A stretch of DNA of 64,000 nt, from NCBI RefSeq assembly GCF_019649055.1, contig NW_026570227.1:806001-870000 (forward strand), given 5' to 3'. Below, piece by piece: positions 27,463 through 36,430 of the stretch. The DNA comes from Paramacrobiotus metropolitanus (Eukaryota; Tardigrada; Eutardigrada; Parachela; Macrobiotidae). The translations under genes and the position numbers were made by a program. The notes beneath the pieces are model-generated. The model was not told where the DNA came from and did no database searches. It saw only the letters and a program-made list of their open reading frames with translations. Every line of letters starts with the position of its first letter. Within the stretch, counting starts at the first letter, position 1.

Positions 27463-30400
27463 TACAAATATTCAAGTTAATGCCACAATGTTGGCAGAAA
27501 TGACACCAGAAGAGCAGGAAACCGTTAAAAAAGCTGTAGATGAGTTGAAAATCAACCCCAACTTAACGGAACAGGAAATTAGGGAAATCAAGGAAATTTT
27601 CCTTGAATATCCTGGCTTATTCGCCACAAAAAGTCGCCCATTTGGCGACGTACAAATCGTAAAGCATCAGATCGATACTGGCGATACTGCGCCAATAAAG
27701 TCAAAACCACATAGAACTTCATGGCGAGGCCGTGAAATAATTCAGGAACATGTGAACGACATGTTAGCAAAAGGAATAATTCGCAAGTCGAATTCACCGT
27801 GGTGTTTTCCTGTTGTGCTAGCGAGTAAAAAGAATCCCGATGGGACTATCGGCACGCGATTTTGCGTGAATTATATAAAATTAAACGACGTTACAAAAAA
27901 GAACAACTATCCGCTTCCTAACCCTGATGAACTGTTACAAGCAGTAGCAGATAATAAGTACTACTGTGGGTTTGATTGTAACGCCGGATTTTGGCAAGTG
28001 CAAATGCACGAAGATTCGATAGAAAAAACTGCGTTTATTACGCAGGACGGACTCTATGAATTTTTAAGAATGCCGTTCGGCGTCTGTAATGGCCCTGCAA
28101 CGTTTCAGGAAGCCATGAATAGGACACTATCGGACGTTCATAGCGAAAATATTTTCGCCTACTTAGACGATATTATCGCTGCCGCTAAAGACTTCGAAGA
28201 CCTTAAACGTAAAATACGTTTAATGTGCGAGTGCCTTTTAAAGGCAGGTTTCACATTGAAACCGAGTAAGTGCCATATTGGCGAGACAGAGCTGCATTTC
28301 CTTGGACATATTGTGTCCAAGGACGGGATAAAAACGGATCCCGATAAAATAGCGGCCATTGAGAAATTCCCGAAGCCAGAGACAGAGAAAGATCTGAGGT
28401 CATTCCTCGGACTCTGTAATTACTATCGTAAATTCGTTAAGGATTTTGCCGGTAGAACGCGCCGTTTATACGGCCTACTAAAAGGAGAAATCGATGTAAA
28501 ATCGAATTGGACCGTAGATCACGATAGTGAATTTGCTGATTTGAAATCAGCATTAATTAACGCACCAGTACTGGCGAAATTTGATCCAAGTAAACCAACC
28601 GTAATCGAATGCGATGCATCGACGGTAGGAATCGGTGCTATATTGCACCAAGACGGTCACCCAATCATTTATGCGAGCAAATTGCTCACAGACGCTGAAA
28701 AGAAATATCCAATTACAGAATTGGAATGTATGCCAGTAGTCTTCGCGTGTCGGAAATTTCGACACTTCATTGAGTACTCACACTTTTCAGTACAGACTGA
28801 TCATCAAGCTTTAACTAATTTATTGAGATCGGTTTCCCTTAAAGAGGGACTGAATGGCCGTTTAACGCGCTGGGCACTCCAGCTAAGCAGTCATAAAATG
28901 ACTATATTATACAGACCGGGAAAACAGTGTGATAACGCTGACGCGTTAAGTAGGCACCCGGTAGGACAAGCCACTGAATGCCCAGACGATGACTGGGATG
29001 AGTTTAAAGATTCTAAATTCAGTACTCCGACTATTCGTGTAGTAACGATAAGGGATGGAGCAGAACATGAGGAAGAGGAGGACAACTTTAAGTTTTATCG
29101 CACCGAACAGGAGAAAGATCCTAATATTGAACGCATAATTCACGCGTTAGAGGAACGCGTAGAAAGCGTCCATTTGCTTAAACGTCCCGGTTATTCCGGT
29201 TATGAATTGTGGAATGGTGTACTGTATAAAATATCGGAAAAAGATGGTCGTATTAACCGTCGATTTGTTGTGCCAAAGCACATGCGTGTGGATATTATGC
29301 ATGCAATGCATGATGCACTGGCTAGCGGTCATCTAGGCCGTGCTAAAACTTATCAGGCGATCGCCTTACGTTATTTCTGGGAGAATATGGTCTCTCAAAT
29401 TATCAAGTACGTAGATCACTGTTTTGCATGCCAGCACCGCAAGACACTGCGCAAAGCGCCACCCGGCAAACTACAGCAGATCGCTATCGGCGAGCCGTGG
29501 TTTAGAATGCAAGTGGATTTGAAAGGGCCATTGCCCAAAACAACACGGGGAAATACCTATATCGCTGTGGCGATAGATGAACTTACGAAATTCGTAATTG
29601 CAAAACCAATACCCGACGCAAAGGCGGAAACTGTCGCTAATTTGTTGATTTATGACGTGTTCCTGCCGTATGGAACACCACAAATTCTGAACACCGATAG
29701 AGGAACACATTTCCATAATTACTTATTGGAAGCAATAAATAAAAGGCTAAGAATACAGCACCATTTTGGTGCTGCGTATCACCCGATCGGGCGTGGACTT
29801 GTCGAAAGACAAATGCAAACAATTGCTGATTCACTCGCGATGTACGCCAGTGACGGCCAGGAACGTAATTGGGACAAAGTCCTACCATTTGTAATTGCCG
29901 GAAAAAACCGTGTAGCGAATAAAACGACAAATCTGTCGCCGTATTTTATGCTATACGGTAGAGAGCAGGTTATTCCTGCAGATACGGAAACAAAAACGAA
30001 CCTCCCGGTAGATCACGCGACAATTCGCGACTATATGGAGGAATTACGCTATAATTTGAGTCGCGCTCAGGATATCGCAGAATTGCATATTCGTAATGAA
30101 TTTGATAAAAACGCCGAGCGATTCGACAAAGGTCGGTCGGAAGACACCTATAATATAGGTGACATGGTTATGCTGAAAATTGAGAAGAAAAAAGGCGAAA
30201 CGGAGTCATTCCGTCGGAAATATGAGCTCGAACCGTGGGAAATCATTGGGTTTCCCTACACTAATGCCGTCGAAATTAAACGAATAAATTTCGATAAAAC
30301 AGAGGAGATACGAGTCGTAAATTGTGAACGGCTAAAGCCGTACAAAACCACCGAAGAAGATCGCAAGAGAGAAACCTTATTGGTTCAGGACTTGTTGGAG

Positions 30401-30646
30401 AATCATAAATTAAGGGAAACCCCTGCGAACGATGTGGTCCGTACCTCTGCAGATAATTCTGCGAGTAATTCCCCTGTAGCTGATACAGAAGAGTGGGAAA
30501 CAGTAGATAACGACGACAACGATAATAAGCGCAATACCGCTAATAAACCGGTACCAAGAAAGCGCTTTATGCTAAAGTTGCGCAAAAGCGCTAATGGATA
30601 TGTTAAAATTCATCGTATAACAGTAGGATCGAAGTACACAAAGTGA
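27371..30646 (+). CDS. pol: E2 Pol: reverse transcriptase, RNase H, integrase
   Basis: A 1091-codon frame. RT: FPVVLASKKNPDG, FCVNYIKLND, MPFGVCNGPATFQ, catalytic YLDD near residue 264, FLGLCNYYRKFV. RNase H: VIECDASTVGIGAIL near 413, TELECMPVVFACRKF, VQTDHQAL, DNADALSRHP. Integrase: HHCC (HDALASGHLG, CFACQHRK) near 645-690, DDE triad (QVDLKGPLP, NTDRGTHFH, AYHPIGRGLVERQ), GPY/F-like module near 955, then an acidic tail ending in a basic patch. All expected catalytic residues are present. Densely filled with inverted repeats at the DNA level (28203-28223, 28299-28323, 28534-28552). Confidence 0.95.
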   Translation: MIWYLLTFTSAAVNQKGQFIGYLEPYEEIPDTNIQVNATMLAEMTPEEQETVKKAVDELKINPNLTEQEIREIKEIFLEYPGLFATKSRPFGDVQIVKHQIDTGDTAPIKSKPHRTSWRGREIIQEHVNDMLAKGIIRKSNSPWCFPVVLASKKNPDGTIGTRFCVNYIKLNDVTKKNNYPLPNPDELLQAVADNKYYCGFDCNAGFWQVQMHEDSIEKTAFITQDGLYEFLRMPFGVCNGPATFQEAMNRTLSDVHSENIFAYLDDIIAAAKDFEDLKRKIRLMCECLLKAGFTLKPSKCHIGETELHFLGHIVSKDGIKTDPDKIAAIEKFPKPETEKDLRSFLGLCNYYRKFVKDFAGRTRRLYGLLKGEIDVKSNWTVDHDSEFADLKSALINAPVLAKFDPSKPTVIECDASTVGIGAILHQDGHPIIYASKLLTDAEKKYPITELECMPVVFACRKFRHFIEYSHFSVQTDHQALTNLLRSVSLKEGLNGRLTRWALQLSSHKMTILYRPGKQCDNADALSRHPVGQATECPDDDWDEFKDSKFSTPTIRVVTIRDGAEHEEEEDNFKFYRTEQEKDPNIERIIHALEERVESVHLLKRPGYSGYELWNGVLYKISEKDGRINRRFVVPKHMRVDIMHAMHDALASGHLGRAKTYQAIALRYFWENMVSQIIKYVDHCFACQHRKTLRKAPPGKLQQIAIGEPWFRMQVDLKGPLPKTTRGNTYIAVAIDELTKFVIAKPIPDAKAETVANLLIYDVFLPYGTPQILNTDRGTHFHNYLLEAINKRLRIQHHFGAAYHPIGRGLVERQMQTIADSLAMYASDGQERNWDKVLPFVIAGKNRVANKTTNLSPYFMLYGREQVIPADTETKTNLPVDHATIRDYMEELRYNLSRAQDIAELHIRNEFDKNAERFDKGRSEDTYNIGDMVMLKIEKKKGETESFRRKYELEPWEIIGFPYTNAVEIKRINFDKTEEIRVVNCERLKPYKTTEEDRKRETLLVQDLLENHKLRETPANDVVRTSADNSASNSPVADTEEWETVDNDDNDNKRNTANKPVPRKRFMLKLRKSANGYVKIHRITVGSKYTK

Positions 30647-30769
30647 AAAACCGTCAAACAGTATTAACTGTTTAAATAAAAATAACGAGCGTTATTTCAA
30701 CACCGTAATACCGTATCAAAAAATTTCACAATTAAATTGTGTAATTTTTCCATTGCAGATATTTTCGCA
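30647..30769 (+). promoter_or_regulatory. E2 spacer before ORF B: hairpins and acceptor-like site
   Basis: Contains perfect hairpins at 30656-30673 (7 bp), 30680-30697 (8 bp), 30727-30741 (7 bp) and 30750-30773 (7 bp, over the ORF B start). TAATTTTTCCATTGCAG, with AG at 30757-30758, is a good splice-acceptor match 11 nt before the ATG at 30770. Confidence 0.55.
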
Positions 30770-31264
30770 ATGGACCGCGATCAGCGACCGAACCGACCGG
30801 TTGGCAGAGGTAATCCTCGATTCTTCGCCCCACCCGTAGCGGGAAATCAAGCTTATCGCCCGACGCAGCGATTTGCTGCCCCGAATGTCCAGAACGTTCA
30901 AAATGCCGGTAATTTGCCCAATGTGGCACCAGAAGTAATTCCAGTGACTATGTCACGTAGCACGCAAACTGATCCAGTAATAGTGGCATCATATGCCGAA
31001 TATGAGCTACTGTTGCGCAGTAATCGGGAACGCGACTTGGCATCTTACAGACACTCGTTAGCAGCGACAGCTGCCCAACCAGAGGAAATAGCCGCAGTTG
31101 ATCAACTGCATATTACTCCGCCAGCAGAAAGAGTGGCAAAGGCCATGATAGCGCGTGCAAAGGCACAGAGTGATGCTGCAGAAGCCTCAAAAGAAGTTGA
31201 AGAAGTGCCGTACGAATCAATTGTAAAGAAACCTATTAAATCGCCTGCAAAAGCAGGAGTATAA
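30770..31264 (+). CDS. E2 ORF B, N-terminal part
   Basis: Begins MDRDQRPNRP, like the MDR start of E1 ORF B. Pro/Arg/Asn-rich then Ala/Glu-rich helix, ending in a Lys/Pro/Ala stretch (KKPIKSPAKAGV) reminiscent of linker-histone tails. Stops at TAA 31262-31264, five nt after a CCTGC-AAAA-GCAGG hairpin (31244-31257). The same frame continues directly into the next ORF, and E1 ORF B has no break, so this is probably one gene. Confidence 0.65.
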   Translation: MDRDQRPNRPVGRGNPRFFAPPVAGNQAYRPTQRFAAPNVQNVQNAGNLPNVAPEVIPVTMSRSTQTDPVIVASYAEYELLLRSNRERDLASYRHSLAATAAQPEEIAAVDQLHITPPAERVAKAMIARAKAQSDAAEASKEVEEVPYESIVKKPIKSPAKAGV

Positions 31265-31270
31265 ACAGCG

Positions 31271-33229
31271 TTGAAGGCAAAGCCTAAGCGAAACAGATCA
31301 CCGAAACCGCCGGCAGACGCCGACGAACGATTAGCAAAGCTGATCGCCGACCACGAGCAGCAAGAGGCCAGAGATAGGCAGCGTTGGGGACAATCCTTCA
31401 TAATGGAAGGTCCCTTTGCCCCGACGAAAACAGACGCCCCTAATGGGAAAGAACTCCGAGTAGTTACGATACCGCAGCATGTGTATAATACACCACAAGT
31501 TTTAACGCAAATACGGCCACAGTTGCAAGTGCAACCGCCCCCGGCGTTTTGGAAGGAGACTGGCTTAAAGCCAGCTGTAATCAGATTCCCTACTCCAATG
31601 GGAATGGTACAAGCACCGGTCGAACACCAGCAAATAGCTGGAACTCTTAAACGGGGTCCGAACCCGGTACGAATTAAGGAAGAACTGAGCTACATCATCC
31701 CGAAATTAACGGGATCGCGAACGCCGTCGCCAGCCGTTAGTGTTAGTGCGATATCCAGTAAGACGCGCCCTTATCGCGTGCAAAGCACGCCCTCACCAGT
31801 AGAGGAGGACAAAAAGCGTAAACTGGAAGAAGACAGAGAGGAGATCACTCGAAGGGTAGTCCAAGTCAGGGAAAAGCTGAGACATCAGCCATCGTCGTCT
31901 GATGACGATGAACAACCGCAGCTTGTCATAGACGAGCAATGTAGCGATATTGCCCAAAAAGGTAGCGAAGGAGACCCGATAAGAGTTTCTAGTGAATCCA
32001 ATGGACGGAATAATTCTCCGGAAATTCCGGAACCAAAGCCTGGCGGACCACCGCCCACACCAAGTCCCCCGCCGCCAGTAAAGACTGGAAAACCGCTTCC
32101 ATCGGTGTCTAGCGATAAAATCGCTGAAGTCACGAATGTGACTCTGGACATTATTAATAACGTCCGGAAAAAGGACAAGGTGGCGGCGCCAGCTTACCTT
32201 TTACAAAAGTACAGGCAGATTATAGCTCCTCGGTACATCGATACCGAGGAATATGCACTTATTGTGCAGGTAGCCTCAGAACGTGGGACGTTGGTAGAAG
32301 TTTACGAAAACTGGTCACCAACAATGAAGTACGCGATAACTGCAAGTCGTAAAGGTCGATATGTCGACTTGAGAGTTAATAACATGCAGGAAATGGTAGA
32401 AGCAGTGGCAATCGCCATTAGAGACATCCACAACGTTCGTGGATCGACTATTGATGAGATTGTTAGGTATATGTACTTAACAATGCCGTTAGACTCAGTC
32501 AATCCTGAGCAGCGTTATTCGGATGTTACTACTGCCGTCAATGAGGCAGTTGCCACAGGAATAATCGTAGACGCGGCCCTGGCCGGGAATAGTGGGCGAT
32601 ATGCCTTAGCGGAAACCAACCGTAAACGGATCACCGAGTTAACCGGCCAACATGTAGAAGAAGTACCGTATTCACCCGCGAAGCGTGTTCCATTCGGGCA
32701 AAGGCCCATAGCTTTGGATGAACAAAAAACCTTGTTGGCACAACCCTCGCGTAATGATTTGGCAATCGCCATATATAAAATTGAACAGAGAGGGGAAAAC
32801 CCCACAGCACAGCGGATAAGTGAGTATTTTGGCACTTATCAACCGTACGCCGTGCAATCTATGATTCGTGCGATGTACGAAGCCTCACAAATAACCCGTC
32901 GCTATAATGGCGAAACTTCGCCGTCCTATTATTTTGGTCGTAAAGGACTGTCCTTTCTGCAACGAGTGCAGTTCGAGAAAGTCCCCCAGTGGGATGAAAT
33001 CGTTATAAAAACGATTGCGGAAATTGGTGATCCATCAGGATCGTCGCCTGACGAAATCATACAGTATATTTCAACTGTATGCCCGGCAATAGCCGACCAA
33101 GTAGACGATGCCGTAACTTTAGCGATAAGTCGCTTAATTACTGATCTGAGAATTATCGGATTGAATGACCCACACCGCGGGATGGTTTTATCCGTAGTGT
33201 TAGATCACGTTAGCGAGGAAGATAATTAA
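31271..33229 (+). CDS. E2 ORF B, main part: four tandem winged-helix/linker-histone-like domains
   Basis: In frame with the preceding segment. Residues 1-15 are Lys/Pro/Arg-rich; about 130-270 are Pro/Ser-rich. Four winged-helix-like units follow at about 275-365, 372-453, 493-560 and 573-645. The second fits the H1/H5 globular pattern best: MVEAVAIAIRDI, RGSTIDEIVRYMY, VNEAVATGIIVDA and a closing GNSGRYAL. The fourth has SSPDEIIQYIS. A retroelement protein carrying linker-histone-like domains in tandem is not something I know from described Ty3/gypsy elements. Role inferred: binding of element DNA, RNA or host chromatin. HHpred or a structure model would settle the fold. Confidence 0.75.
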   Translation: MKAKPKRNRSPKPPADADERLAKLIADHEQQEARDRQRWGQSFIMEGPFAPTKTDAPNGKELRVVTIPQHVYNTPQVLTQIRPQLQVQPPPAFWKETGLKPAVIRFPTPMGMVQAPVEHQQIAGTLKRGPNPVRIKEELSYIIPKLTGSRTPSPAVSVSAISSKTRPYRVQSTPSPVEEDKKRKLEEDREEITRRVVQVREKLRHQPSSSDDDEQPQLVIDEQCSDIAQKGSEGDPIRVSSESNGRNNSPEIPEPKPGGPPPTPSPPPPVKTGKPLPSVSSDKIAEVTNVTLDIINNVRKKDKVAAPAYLLQKYRQIIAPRYIDTEEYALIVQVASERGTLVEVYENWSPTMKYAITASRKGRYVDLRVNNMQEMVEAVAIAIRDIHNVRGSTIDEIVRYMYLTMPLDSVNPEQRYSDVTTAVNEAVATGIIVDAALAGNSGRYALAETNRKRITELTGQHVEEVPYSPAKRVPFGQRPIALDEQKTLLAQPSRNDLAIAIYKIEQRGENPTAQRISEYFGTYQPYAVQSMIRAMYEASQITRRYNGETSPSYYFGRKGLSFLQRVQFEKVPQWDEIVIKTIAEIGDPSGSSPDEIIQYISTVCPAIADQVDDAVTLAISRLITDLRIIGLNDPHRGMVLSVVLDHVSEEDN

Positions 33230-33327
33230 AAGCAATATCTCCGAGGTGGTGAATGCATATAATATGCAATAAGATAAATGCCGTAGTTGCAGAATAATTT
33301 AATTAATTTAAATTATTTGCAGAAGGA
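33230..33327 (+). promoter_or_regulatory. E2 spacer before ORF C with acceptor-like site
   Basis: Contains TGCATATAATATGCA (33253-33267, nearly palindromic), GCCGTAG at 33280 and a T/A-rich tract ending AATTATTTGCAG, with AG at 33321-33322, six nt before the ATG at 33328. Same arrangement as the acceptor-like site before E1 ORF C. Confidence 0.5.
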
Positions 33328-35865
33328 ATGGAGGAATTACCGTACGCCTATGCGCCAATGCGCTCCTGCAGGCGATGCCAACATAACACTAATAATCGGA
33401 AATGTGTGGAATGCACACTGGGGCCGAATTTCCGATCGGAAAATCCGCAGGTTACCGTATCTCGTCTGTATGACGAAGTGCTGCTACGCAGCTTGGATGC
33501 CTACCGCACTATCACATTGCCAGAATACTGGACAATAGTCTGCGCCACGCCGTATTATTATCGTGGCGTTTTTGACAGCGCGGTGCAGTTTATCGGCGAG
33601 GGCACCGATGAGTGGTCCTATGCGATTCACCCGGAAAATTTCGGGCGATGCACAGTGGATTTGATGAAGCGCGTAACTGCGCCACCGAATCAGGTGAATT
33701 TACCTGTAATCAGCAATTGTGGAAATTTTGAGATATTTCCCTTGAATCAAGATATTCAGTACTTGCCGGGCAGGGATAATTCCCATAATTTGCAGAATTA
33801 TCCGACGAATGTCGGCGGACAGCAAATGCCGTCCCAGCAGCCAGCATATGGCCAATGGCAGCCGCCAGTTATGTTTTCATCACAGCAGCCATACCAGCAG
33901 CAAAGTCTGCCATCAATGGGATATCAGCAGCAACAGCCAGTTCGGTATACGAATATGGCATTACAAGTACCGCCGGGTGCTTTGCCACCGGAGCATATTG
34001 CTCATTTGCAGCAGAGTCTTCCCAGCGGAAGCTATCAATACGATCCGGAGACCAAAACCATAACACCGTGTCCATGGCCGGCTGGAACAGCACCGAAAGA
34101 GCCACAACAACGGCAAGCTAATCCGTTGTTAGCGAATCTTCCGCCACTGACCAGAAAACCGCCAGTGAATCAACAACCGCCTTTAGAGTTGCTGCGAGTG
34201 CAGCCTGCGTCTGTAAGTGAACCAGTTTTCGAATCTGAGCCGAACTCAGGCGCTAGTTATTCTAGCAACACTAGCAATGCTAGTGGTAAAACTCGACAGA
34301 AAATTACTTATAACTTACCGAATGTGGGGAAAACCCCAGATAACTCGTTTGTGGAAGGCGATATTATGCCCGGTAAGCTGAATGCAGCTGTTAAATTTCA
34401 GAGAAAGAAAACGCCGAACTGGAATGTCCGCGCAACGCGCGGTGAACCGGTTAAATATCAACCAGATGCGTCTGTATTATTGATGCCTGAACGACAGACG
34501 CATCCACAGTACATCCGCCGTGATATCGACGTTATTCGTCGAGACCTCGATCAATATGTTGATCGTGTCGTGTCAGTAGTTGGCACAGTTAATGCCGATC
34601 AGAGAACCGAAATTGGCAAAGCCATAACTGACACGTTGGACTTGTTACATACCATTGGGTATGATCTACGCATTAAGAATTCGATCAATATGTACAAGAT
34701 CGATTTATTTCGACAAATGGAAGTACGGCGATATGAAACGCCGCGCCGATACGGACTTCGAAGCGCGCTGGATATTTCCCAGCTTAAAGAGAAACTTATC
34801 GAAATCACCGTTGTGGACTGGGAATTAATTTCCCAATTTAAAATTTTATTTACTGAAGAGCCGGAGGAATGCCTCCTTCAATTTATACTACCGGACACGG
34901 ATCCAGCAAAGTTCTGGTTTTTCTGCCGTGCCGCTTGCGCTATGCAGCGTAAGATAGCTCCCATGAAAATTACATGGGATACGATTGCAATCGGATGGGG
35001 ACTTAAGAAGTATATTCTGGTCATCCTATCCGCGCTTATGGGCAATTGCCATGCTCATCATTATGCCCGGACATACCGGCAAGCTGAGCAGAATCGTCGA
35101 TTAAAAGGTTACGTTAATCGTATGGGAGAGCCTCTTAATGAGGAACAACAAGCGAAAGTCCTAAATGATATTTTGAGTGTTATGCAAGTCGATGGACTGA
35201 AGACCGAATCAATCCGTAATGGACATTACGACGGGATCTATGATCTCGTTAAAAGATTCGCCGAACGTCAGAGTCAGGGAAAGCGCAAAGTCGCTCCAAA
35301 TTCCCCCGACATTCCGTTAACCAGCAAAACAGTCCAACCTGGACTGAAGAAACCGATAGTGTCGATGGACACGGACGAAACGCCGCAGACAGCAAATGCT
35401 ACACCAATCGCACCGATTAATGCAGTAATCACTGCACCAGCAGTTGTTCCTGTGAACACAATTACTGCTACTGTACCGACAAGCGGAACGCCGCAAAATG
35501 AAGTGACCGCGTCAGTAGAATTACTGACAATTCAGGAAACTCCTGAGACATCGGAGCAAAAAGCTGTGATGGAGACGGACGAGAAGCCGTCGCTGGAGAA
35601 TAATTTTCTCTTCCCTTCCCGACAAGCTTTGCGGGAAAAACAACGAGAATTGTTGGACGTCAACGATAGGGAAAGGTCCCTTCTCGAATTGGACATCTGT
35701 GTAGTTCAAATACCGGAAAATGACAACGAACCGTTGTTTTTCCTCCCTGAGAGCGAAATTGACGCCGATATGTGTGAGGATAGTGGCGAAGTTAAAGCTA
35801 CGTCCACCGTACTGAGCGATGCTCTTAATGCGCTGAATGCAGAACCACAGGTACAAATGCCGTAA
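33328..35865 (+). CDS. E2 ORF C: four-Cys module, Gln/Pro-rich middle, conserved helical domain
   Basis: An 845-codon ATG-initiated frame. Residues 14-29 are CRRCQHNTNNRKCVEC, a CxxC...CxxC zinc-type module. The following 85 residues align by eye with E1 16945-17490. Residues about 150-310 are Gln/Pro/Ser-rich. About 375-650 are helical and correspond to the E1 718-codon ORF (LLHTIGYDLRI versus FLLDSGYAREI; HHYARTYRQAEQNRRLK versus the AHTARKALKKCKTRMEK region). The tail is acidic and Thr/Pro-rich. No signal peptide and no clear membrane anchor, so not an envelope protein. Function unknown; conservation in two diverged elements shows it matters to the element. Confidence 0.75.
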   Translation: MEELPYAYAPMRSCRRCQHNTNNRKCVECTLGPNFRSENPQVTVSRLYDEVLLRSLDAYRTITLPEYWTIVCATPYYYRGVFDSAVQFIGEGTDEWSYAIHPENFGRCTVDLMKRVTAPPNQVNLPVISNCGNFEIFPLNQDIQYLPGRDNSHNLQNYPTNVGGQQMPSQQPAYGQWQPPVMFSSQQPYQQQSLPSMGYQQQQPVRYTNMALQVPPGALPPEHIAHLQQSLPSGSYQYDPETKTITPCPWPAGTAPKEPQQRQANPLLANLPPLTRKPPVNQQPPLELLRVQPASVSEPVFESEPNSGASYSSNTSNASGKTRQKITYNLPNVGKTPDNSFVEGDIMPGKLNAAVKFQRKKTPNWNVRATRGEPVKYQPDASVLLMPERQTHPQYIRRDIDVIRRDLDQYVDRVVSVVGTVNADQRTEIGKAITDTLDLLHTIGYDLRIKNSINMYKIDLFRQMEVRRYETPRRYGLRSALDISQLKEKLIEITVVDWELISQFKILFTEEPEECLLQFILPDTDPAKFWFFCRAACAMQRKIAPMKITWDTIAIGWGLKKYILVILSALMGNCHAHHYARTYRQAEQNRRLKGYVNRMGEPLNEEQQAKVLNDILSVMQVDGLKTESIRNGHYDGIYDLVKRFAERQSQGKRKVAPNSPDIPLTSKTVQPGLKKPIVSMDTDETPQTANATPIAPINAVITAPAVVPVNTITATVPTSGTPQNEVTASVELLTIQETPETSEQKAVMETDEKPSLENNFLFPSRQALREKQRELLDVNDRERSLLELDICVVQIPENDNEPLFFLPESEIDADMCEDSGEVKATSTVLSDALNALNAEPQVQMP

Positions 35866-36394
35866 AAGCATTAAATGCTAAAATTAAAATCGCCGTAGTA
35901 TACAACGTATATATCGATATTTAATCGCCGTAAAAAGCCCGACGAGTGCACCAGATTGAATTTATTTCAATCATCAAAAAAGGAACCGCCGTAGACGCAC
36001 AAATCAGTGCACAAATCAGTTTCAGAATTGCCGTAGTGCACTAATTGCATTATAACAGATGAATAAAATTGCCGTAGATGCACTAAGTTGCAAAAGATGT
36101 CGTGGATCGACGCAGCAATGCGTATAATTGGAGGATAAATCTCCGGAAGGGAAACCTACAAAATTAACAAGGATTAACATGCGGGATTGGATATAACCGG
36201 AATGGAAATTTACCGGAATAATTTTACCGGTTTTTGTTACGAGTATAAACTCGTTTTGATTAACCTACGCCGCATTTTGCCGCGTTCTGTTCTCACTAAC
36301 TGTGATGGAATAAAATGGCACATTTTTTTAATAAGAGTTGCTCATTATGTTGCATTTAAAATGCATCCTTTCATTTTTTCTCATTCCTGCTTTT
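35866..36394 (+). other. E2 3' non-coding region with GCCGTA repeats and hairpins
   Basis: GCCGTA recurs at about 35868, 35892, 35927, 35988, 36030 and 36071, the last ones inside related blocks (TTGCCGTAGTGCACTAATTGC and TTGCCGTAGATGCACTAAGTTGC, each slightly over 20 nt, partly palindromic). Hairpins include AGCATT-A-AATGCT (35877-35889), an ATTAAA/TTTAAT-closed structure at 35883-35925 and GATTGAA/TTCAATC at 35954-35972. Functional counterpart, by position, of the E1 hairpin array. Confidence 0.55.
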
Positions 36395-36430
36395 GAGCCT
36401 CAAGGGGCCTCGGCATCCCGTCCCGTGGCA
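36395..36430 (+). promoter_or_regulatory. Conserved PPT-position block of E2
   Basis: Immediately precedes the 3' LTR. Shares AGCCTCA, CTCGGCATCCC and GGCATGT with 21086-21123 of E1. Absent before the 5' LTR, so it is internal element sequence. Confidence 0.6.

Noticed and set aside
33328-35865. E2 ORF C as an envelope gene
   Set aside because: Position fits env, but there is no signal peptide, no glycosylated ectodomain, no fusion peptide and only one weak hydrophobic patch.
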